Part shown: positions 25,447 to 29,585 of the stretch, in pieces
How positions within the stretch are numbered: the stretch's first letter is position 1
Layout of the letters: each line of letters opens with the position of its first letter
Assembly: GCA_964352985.1 (NCBI GenBank)
Contig: CAYGUK010000048.1
Coordinates: 1 to 29,585, forward strand
Source of the DNA: CAYGUK01 sp964352985
GTDB lineage: Bacteria > Pseudomonadota > Gammaproteobacteria > JAHCLG01
Length of the DNA stretch: 29,585 nucleotides
Direction: 5' to 3'
Translations under genes and position numbers: made by a program
Notes under the pieces: model-generated
Told to the model about the DNA's origin: nothing
Databases searched by the model: none
What the model saw: only the letters and a program-made list of their open reading frames with translations

Positions 25447-25473
25447 ATGTTAAATGGACTTAGCGTCCATTAA
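25447..25473 (+). promoter_or_regulatory. Conserved leader element: 8-codon mini-ORF overlapping a hairpin (copy A)
   Basis: An ATG-to-TAA mini-frame (MLNGLSVH) lies 24 bases before the Cys-peptide gene. Within it, AATGGAC (25453-25459) pairs perfectly with GTCCATT (25465-25471) around the loop TTAGC. The same element is kept in copy B while more upstream sequence has diverged. It may be a leader peptide, an mRNA structure, or a protein-binding palindrome. No good ribosome-binding site precedes the mini-frame, which makes the structural reading somewhat likelier. Confidence 0.45.
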
Positions 25474-25497
25474 TTACTGCATTCTAAGGAGATTGCT

Positions 25498-25590
25498 ATG
25501 AATAAGTTTATATCCGTCTTGGTCATTTTATCAACTTTTTTAATTTCTAATATTGCCTTAGCAGATTGTTGTGTTTGCACGCTTTGCTAG
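25498..25590 (+). CDS. Secreted Cys-rich micropeptide, copy A (30 aa; mature DCCVCTLC)
   Basis: This is a 30-codon gene with an excellent ribosome-binding site (AAGGAG at 25486-25491, six bases before the ATG). The product has a basic start (MNK), a hydrophobic stretch of about 15 residues, and ALA before an aspartate. That is a textbook signal peptidase I site, leaving the predicted mature octapeptide DCCVCTLC, half of it cysteine. The residue before the first Cys is Asp, so it is not a lipobox. No family is known to me. It could bind metal, form disulfides, signal, or sit in the membrane as its uncleaved helix. Alternatively its clustered Cys codons could serve as a leader controlling the membrane-protein gene 39 bases downstream. 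It is duplicated with the mature part unchanged, which argues that it is real. Confidence 0.8.
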   Translation: MNKFISVLVILSTFLISNIALADCCVCTLC

Positions 25591-25596
25591 TTTTTT
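25559..25596 (+). terminator. Possible attenuator over the end of the Cys-peptide gene (copy A)
   Basis: TAGCAGA (25559-25565) can pair with TTTGCTA (25583-25589), with one G-U pair and an inner GTG/CAC pairing. After the final G of the peptide's stop codon comes a run of six T (25591-25596). The hairpin spans exactly the codons for the Cys-rich octapeptide. A ribosome translating or stalled there would disrupt the structure, as in attenuation. The stem is short and the loop large, so it would be a weak terminator at best. Confidence 0.35.
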
Positions 25597-25629
25597 GTAT
25601 TAATTCTAATTATTTATTGAGTAATATTT

Positions 25630-26829
25630 ATGTATGGTGCCCTAGAAATTGAAAATTCTACTCAGCAGGTTGCAGCTCACCCTGCTAATACTGCAACGCC
25701 ATCAACCTTAAGTGATAGTGTTTTAAGCTGTGTGCGAGGAACGTTCGAAATTGGGCGTGATATGATTCGTAGCGCATCAATTATTTTTTCAACTCAAGCT
25801 CAACTGGGTATATTAGTTAAAGCCGTACTCGATCTTTTAGCGAAAGTCTACATTGAATTACCACAAGAATTTATACAATATGATTTATCGACTATTGTAA
25901 ATGGCGTTGGCATGTTAATTGGCGGAGCCGCCATTGTTAAAAATAAATTTGACCCAGAATATCGTGGTTGGGAGGATATTGTTGAAGCGGTATTAAGTGG
26001 CTCATTTGTTCTAATGTTGGGAAATAACCTCGTGGATGCTATCCCTGATGAAGATACCAATAAGGCTATCTTTTGGATTACGGGTGCATTAGCCATGTTA
26101 TACACTGTTTATAATTGCGCAACTTTACCAACCCAATATAGCCGAGAAGGTTACTATACTAAATTTGGCGATTATCCAGCAGGTATTTTTCAATTAAATC
26201 CAGCGGAAAGATTAAGTTCACAATCTTTTGCAATAAAAAATTCAGCGATGATATTAGGTGGAATAAAACCAGCAAGTGCGCTTAACGCTATTATATGGTC
26301 TTTAAAGCGAGAAAAATATGGTCGAACAGTTGATAATAGCCAAGCTGAAATTGCCGGTTTATGTGCCATTACTTTAGCCGTTTATTTTCCAGCGGCTCGC
26401 AATATGTTTTCACATCCAAAACTTTTTCATCGTTTTTTTGCTATATTAAATGCCGGTGTCAAACGCACAGCACTGACTGCAGCAGGATTATTAGGCACAG
26501 TCAATAGCATCTGTCAGTTGTTTGGTATTGAAAATATCTCAGCTACTGATAGCACGATTATTCGATCAGTTATTGCTGGTTTTTCATTATTATCAGGCGG
26601 CATCGCGGCAAGCTCAACCTATGTGCCTTTAAGTGATCATTTAAAAGATGCGGATAGTTTGATGCAATTTTTATTAAAGATAAAAAATAAAATATTTTGT
26701 TGTTGTAAAGAAGAAGAATTACAACATGCCCCTGAAAGTATTGCGCTACATCAAATGGTTATGGTTAGCGATTCAGAAGTTGCCCCTTTGCAACATCAAG
26801 CACAACGTTCAAATGGTTCACGACATTAA
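25630..26829 (+). CDS. Orphan multi-pass membrane protein, copy A (399 aa, CCC motif near C-terminus)
   Basis: I do not recognise a family. The 399-aa protein has about 80 polar residues at the N-terminus, then roughly seven hydrophobic segments (about residues 86-104, 117-136, 147-163, 205-224, 240-258, 281-298 and 310-330), indicating a multi-pass membrane protein. Several glycine- and alanine-rich helices (VGMLIGGAAIV, LLSGGIAASS) pack tightly in such proteins. After the last helix comes a basic stretch and three cysteines, KIKNKIFCCCKEEE (C357-C359), kept in copy B. The rest of the tail is polar and variable. It follows the Cys-peptide gene at 39 bases, so the two are probably co-expressed and may work together. 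The ribosome-binding site is weak (TTGAGTAAT), consistent with coupling or control from upstream. Confidence 0.78.
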   Translation: MYGALEIENSTQQVAAHPANTATPSTLSDSVLSCVRGTFEIGRDMIRSASIIFSTQAQLGILVKAVLDLLAKVYIELPQEFIQYDLSTIVNGVGMLIGGAAIVKNKFDPEYRGWEDIVEAVLSGSFVLMLGNNLVDAIPDEDTNKAIFWITGALAMLYTVYNCATLPTQYSREGYYTKFGDYPAGIFQLNPAERLSSQSFAIKNSAMILGGIKPASALNAIIWSLKREKYGRTVDNSQAEIAGLCAITLAVYFPAARNMFSHPKLFHRFFAILNAGVKRTALTAAGLLGTVNSICQLFGIENISATDSTIIRSVIAGFSLLSGGIAASSTYVPLSDHLKDADSLMQFLLKIKNKIFCCCKEEELQHAPESIALHQMVMVSDSEVAPLQHQAQRSNGSRH

Positions 26830-26870
26830 CAAGGGATTCATAACAATAAGAATGCCTAGCCATTATTCAG

Positions 26871-27273
26871 GATGATGGTGGATTTCACTTGGGTAGTGTC
26901 ATCAAACTTGTTAATCAAAATTCAATTGAAGAACGTTTCCTACAGACAATATTAAGTGTGTTCGAAACTAACAATCAAACTCGTAGATATGGATTTTGGT
27001 TTAGTTAAGTTTCAGAAAGTAAAATTCATAATAGTAATATATCGCAATATGAGATTCATGATTTTTTAACAGCCAGAGAAGTTAGTGCTGATATGTGGAA
27101 TGATTTTATTGCAAAAATAATCTGCCATCTTAATAAACAAATAAGTATGGGAACAACTTCAAGCTGTCCCAAATAGCGATTCTGTTGAGGCAAAATCAAG
27201 TTTAACAAAATTAATTTGTCTTGATGAGACGAAGTCTAAATTTCACAACATGCAAGTCACATCTAGAATTTAA
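26871..27273 (+). pseudogene. Truncated, broken copy of the 3' end of the 908-aa gene
   Basis: The stretch begins DDGGFHLGSVIKLVNQNSIE, nearly identical to the parent (DGGFHLGHVIKLVNQNSIEE). It reaches an in-frame TAA where the parent has CAA (YGFWFS-stop versus YGFWSSQ), then jumps over about 215 bases of the parent. It continues with recognisable but frame-shifted pieces (NNSNISQYEIHDFLTAREVSADMWNDFIA, given here in two parts: NNSNISQYEIHDF and LTAREVSADMWNDF) and ends VTSRI-stop like the parent's VTARI-stop. No start codon or promoter of its own is apparent, so it is a passenger remnant of the duplication. Confidence 0.9.
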
Positions 27274-27375
27274 TAAAAGACCTCGATTCGGGACATGTGA
27301 TTTTAGTAAAAACTTGATAATTTAACGTTATATTCTTCAGAGTTTAAAAATAATAACAAGATGGATCGAATTAAA

Positions 27376-27402
27376 ATGTTAAATGGACTTAGCGCCCATT
27401 AA
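27376..27402 (+). promoter_or_regulatory. Conserved leader element: 8-codon mini-ORF overlapping a hairpin (copy B)
   Basis: The mini-frame here reads MLNGLSAH with the same length and stop. One base change (GTC to GCC) alters the seventh residue and breaks one pair of the hairpin (AATGGAC at 27382-27388 with GCCCATT at 27394-27400). The change therefore supports neither strict peptide conservation nor pairing conservation. The element sits 20 bases before the peptide gene, where a 4-base deletion relative to copy A has brought it closer. Confidence 0.4.
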
Positions 27403-27422
27403 TGCATTCTAAGGAGATTACT

Positions 27423-27515
27423 ATGAATAAGTTTCTATCTTTCTTTATCATTTCATCAACTTTTTTAATTTCTAATATTGCCTTAGCAGATTGTTGTGTT
27501 TGCACACTTTGCTAA
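27423..27515 (+). CDS. Secreted Cys-rich micropeptide, copy B (30 aa; mature DCCVCTLC)
   Basis: The second copy keeps the length, the AAGGAG ribosome-binding site six bases before the ATG (27411-27416), the MNKF start, the second half of the signal peptide and the octapeptide DCCVCTLC. Amino-acid changes fall only inside the hydrophobic core (ISVLVIL versus LSFFIIS), where any hydrophobic residue would do. Within the octapeptide codons the only base change is synonymous (ACG to ACA, Thr), and the stop changes TAG to TAA. This pattern is what selection on the peptide would leave, although two copies are too few for a test. It lies 41 bases before the 390-aa membrane-protein gene. Confidence 0.8.
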   Translation: MNKFLSFFIISSTFLISNIALADCCVCTLC

Positions 27516-27522
27516 TTTTTTT
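27484..27522 (+). terminator. Possible attenuator over the end of the Cys-peptide gene (copy B)
   Basis: The same pairing as in copy A is preserved: TAGCAGA (27484-27490) with TTTGCTA (27508-27514), now followed by seven T (27516-27522). The T run is retained although the spacer beyond it differs between copies. Stem stability is low, so termination efficiency is doubtful. Confidence 0.35.
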
Positions 27523-27556
27523 AGAATCGATGTAAATTAATTTTTGAGAAACATTT

Positions 27557-28729
27557 ATGTATGGTTCACTAGGAAATGGTAATACACCGCAGGTTAGAGC
27601 TCAACCTGCTGTTAGTTCAACACTAACAACCTTATGGGATAGTGTTAAAAGCTGTGTGAGAGGAACACTCGATTTTTTGCTCGGGACGATTCGCAATACA
27701 TCAATTATTTTGTCAATCCAAGCTCAACTGGGTATTTTAGTTAAAGCCTCACTCGATCTTATAGCGGAAGTCTACATTGAATTACCTGAAGCGTTTATAC
27801 AATCTGATTTATCGACTATTGTAAATCTAGTTGGAATGTTAATTGGCGGAGCCGCCATTGTTAAAAATAAATTTGACCCGGAATATCGCGGTTGGGAGGA
27901 TATTGTTGAAGCGGTATTAAGTGGCTCATTTGTTCTAATGTTGGGAAATAACCTCGCGAAAGCCTTTCCGGATGATGATGCCAATAAGGTTATCTTTTGG
28001 TTAACTAGTATCGCCGCCATCTTATACACTGTTTATAATTGCGTAGAATTACCAACCCAATATAGCCGAGAAGGTTACTATACTAAATTTAGAGATTATC
28101 CACCAGGTACTTTTCGATTATCTCGAGCGGAAAGATCAAGTTCAGAAACTTCTGCAATAAAAAATTCAGCGATGATATTAGGTGGAATAAATCTAGCAAG
28201 TGCGCTAAATGCGCTTATATGGTCTTTAAAGCGAGAAAAATATGGTCGAACAGTTGAAAATAGCCAAGCTGAAATTGCTGGTTTATGTGCCATTACTTTA
28301 GCCGTTTATTTTCCAGCGGCTCGCAATATGTTTTCACATCCAAAAATATTTCATCGTTTTTTTACCCTATTAAATGCTGGTCTTAAACGCGCAGCGCTGA
28401 CTGGCGCAGGATTATTAGGCACAATCAATAGTATCTGTCAGTTGTTTGGAATTAAAAATATCTCGCCTACAGATAGCACGATTATTCGAACAGTTATTGC
28501 TGCTTTTTCACTCGCATCAGGCGGCATCGCGGCAAGCTCAACATATGTTCCGACAGGTATTCATTTAAAAAATACGAAAGATTTTCTGAAATTTTTATCA
28601 AAGATTAAAAATAAAATATTTTGTTGTTGTAAAGAAGAAGAATCGCAACAAGCCATTGAAGATATAGATCTAGGCCAAATGGGTAGTCGATATGATCCTT
28701 GTTCGCATCTTCAAACAACACATCCATAA
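27557..28729 (+). CDS. Orphan multi-pass membrane protein, copy B (390 aa, CCC motif)
   Basis: This is the paralogue of the 399-aa protein, with the same layout: a polar N-terminus, about seven hydrophobic helices, the KIKNKIFCCCKEEE motif (C356-C358) and a short variable polar tail. The two proteins match over nearly their full length. The block from about residue 85 to 133 is almost identical at the DNA level too, whereas the N-terminus, the 137-155 region and the tail differ at many positions. The frame is open and the changes are mostly conservative, so both copies look functional, unlike the 908-aa remnant beside it. No recognisable domain or transporter signature was found. It probably has the same function as copy A or a modified form of it. 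Confidence 0.78.
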   Translation: MYGSLGNGNTPQVRAQPAVSSTLTTLWDSVKSCVRGTLDFLLGTIRNTSIILSIQAQLGILVKASLDLIAEVYIELPEAFIQSDLSTIVNLVGMLIGGAAIVKNKFDPEYRGWEDIVEAVLSGSFVLMLGNNLAKAFPDDDANKVIFWLTSIAAILYTVYNCVELPTQYSREGYYTKFRDYPPGTFRLSRAERSSSETSAIKNSAMILGGINLASALNALIWSLKREKYGRTVENSQAEIAGLCAITLAVYFPAARNMFSHPKIFHRFFTLLNAGLKRAALTGAGLLGTINSICQLFGIKNISPTDSTIIRTVIAAFSLASGGIAASSTYVPTGIHLKNTKDFLKFLSKIKNKIFCCCKEEESQQAIEDIDLGQMGSRYDPCSHLQTTHP

Positions 28730-28787
28730 GGTTCAAGTAGTTAAAAACGGACAAAACAATAAAATTGCTTAGCCATTATTCAGCAGC

Positions 28788-29534
28788 TTATGTTTGTAAA
28801 AACGCTAATATCTCATCTACAATTAACTCACTATGCCAATAGGCTTGCATGTGTTCCACTTTGTTAATCACTTTTAAACTCGATGTTACCATTTGTTGAT
28901 GTGCGAGGGCGACTTTTTCTCGAACAGGATCATGTTCACCTACATATAACATAACAGGTGATTGATCAAACGATAATATTGACTCAAGCTCTGGTAACTT
29001 AGCAAGATAAGAAGCTTTAAATGCAGCGACATCATTTTTTAAATATCGTTGTTTTATGATTTCAGGAAACGGACCACCTAATTCCTCCATTTTTTCCGTA
29101 AAATAATCGATGCCTTGATCAAGCCATTCAACAAACGTTGCACCGATTGCCGTCATTCCAAAAGGATGCATGCCACCAATAATAAAACGATTAAAATAAG
29201 TGGGAAAATATTTCATTAAAGTAAAAGCAACACGGCCACCCAATGAATACCCCATACAAGTTGCCTGTTTAATATTTAATGCCTCTAACACTAAAATACT
29301 ATCTTCAGCCCGAAGTTTATAATCATAAAGTTCAGCTTGTGTCGGTTTAGCACTTTTCCCAAAACCCCGCATATCGATTAATATTAATTGGCAATGCGAT
29401 GCTAATTTTTCAACGTAGCCTAAATCAAACCAATCTTGCAAACAATTACCTGCACCGTGATGAACGATGACAGGTTGCCCCGCCCCCACAACTTCATAAT
29501 GATTGTTTATACCTTGGTTATTTATTTCAGGCAT
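28788..29534 (-). CDS. Alpha/beta-hydrolase fold protein
   Basis: The protein is 248 aa from ATG 29534. A GTG at 29543 would add three residues; the ATG gives MPEINNQGINNHYEVVG, typical of the family. Features in order: the oxyanion region VHHGAGNCLQDW, LILIDMRGFGKS, the nucleophile elbow GYSLGG (S97), the acid D202 in VGEHDPV, and the catalytic H228 in VEHMQAY. The triad is complete, so it should be an active serine hydrolase (esterase, lactonase or related). The substrate cannot be told from the sequence. There is no signal peptide, so it is cytoplasmic. It is convergent with the duplicated cassette: unit B ends five bases before its stop. Only 51 bases of upstream sequence are in the window. 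Confidence 0.9.
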   Translation of the reverse strand: MPEINNQGINNHYEVVGAGQPVIVHHGAGNCLQDWFDLGYVEKLASHCQLILIDMRGFGKSAKPTQAELYDYKLRAEDSILVLEALNIKQATCMGYSLGGRVAFTLMKYFPTYFNRFIIGGMHPFGMTAIGATFVEWLDQGIDYFTEKMEELGGPFPEIIKQRYLKNDVAAFKASYLAKLPELESILSFDQSPVMLYVGEHDPVREKVALAHQQMVTSSLKVINKVEHMQAYWHSELIVDEILAFLQT

Positions 29535-29585
29535 GAGACTCACTGCTGAGTGTAGTGGGTGTTGGTGTTCTATTGTTTTTTGCGG

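Larger units (their letters stand above)
24637..26870 (+). repeat. Tandem duplication, unit A (908-aa gene 3' end, Cys-peptide gene, 399-aa gene)
   Basis: From ATGATGGTGGATTTCAC at 24637 to the CATTATTCAG ending at 26870, this stretch repeats in the same order and orientation at 26871-28783. It comprises the last about 200 codons of the 908-aa gene, a spacer, the 30-codon peptide gene and the 399-aa gene. Unit A holds the intact 908-aa 3' end. Similarity is high in the coding parts and low in the promoter-distal spacer. Confidence 0.9.
26871..28783 (+). repeat. Tandem duplication, unit B
   Basis: This is the second copy of the unit at 24637-26870, about 320 bases shorter, mostly because of a deletion of about 215 bases within the 908-aa remnant. 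It ends in AGCCATTATTCAG like unit A, just before the stop codon of the convergent hydrolase gene. The truncated 908-aa remnant at its left edge shows that this join is the new junction created by the duplication. The junction has no long shared sequence. Confidence 0.9.

Noticed and set aside
25498..25590. Lipoprotein interpretation of the Cys-rich peptide
   Set aside because: The residue before the first cysteine is Asp (ALAD-C), which does not fit a lipobox (L-[AS]-[GA]-C). A signal peptidase I site after ALA fits better.
25848..26105. Antisense open frame of 85 codons, also present in copy B (27772-28029)
   Set aside because: It is conserved only because the sense gene is conserved there. 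There is no ribosome-binding site, and its product has no independent features.
1..29585. CRISPR arrays, tRNA/rRNA genes, insertion sequences, integrases or phage genes
   Set aside because: No regularly spaced repeats, tRNA-like cloverleaf, transposase or integrase frames were seen. The duplications lack terminal inverted repeats, so they look like simple tandem duplications rather than transposition.

Overview
The window reads as a low-GC gammaproteobacterial chromosome segment. The block rlmD-relA-mazG-barA/gacS is a gammaproteobacterial arrangement. The AT-rich base composition, a histone H1-like protein, a LuxR-type regulator with an unusual C-terminal tail, and several large orphan proteins scattered among housekeeping genes recall host-associated Legionellales (Legionella/Coxiella/Berkiella-like). 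That placement is inference: no rRNA or other decisive marker is present.

Layout. 1-4.4 kb: the end of a periplasmic adaptor and a complete RND efflux pump, then a LuxR-type regulator whose predicted promoter is covered by a perfect palindrome. 4.4-6.4 kb: a secreted DUF2147 protein (- strand), a histone-like DNA-binding protein with its own terminator, and an ArsC-family protein. 6.4-10.5 kb: two tandem paralogous orphan helical proteins (- strand), the larger carrying a 14-serine tract. 10.6-11.6 kb: an adk-thioredoxin pair (- strand). 11.7-19.7 kb: a compact + strand run of a PolB-like exonuclease, rlmD, relA, mazG and a BarA/GacS-type hybrid kinase. It joins ppGpp synthesis to the kinase family that in Legionella and Pseudomonas controls life-style switching. 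19.7-22.5 kb: orphan - strand genes (a coiled-coil protein and two overlapping small genes) plus a decayed fragment of the coiled-coil gene. 22.5-28.8 kb: a 908-aa orphan followed by a tandemly duplicated cassette. 28.8-29.5 kb: an alpha/beta hydrolase (- strand).

The most unusual part is the duplicated cassette at about 24.6-28.8 kb. Each copy has a conserved 8-codon leader/hairpin, then a 30-codon gene with a strong ribosome-binding site. That gene encodes a signal peptide followed by the identical cysteine-rich octapeptide DCCVCTLC. Its last codons can fold into a hairpin followed directly by a run of T. About 40 bases further on is a multi-pass membrane protein of 390-399 aa with a CCC cluster near its C-terminus. 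The left end of the second copy is a truncated, frame-broken remnant of the 908-aa gene's 3' end, which shows a roughly 2.2-kb tandem duplication. Retention of the octapeptide while surrounding sequence decayed suggests that either the peptide or its codons are functional. The two main readings are a secreted Cys-rich peptide with a partner membrane protein, or a Cys-codon attenuator.
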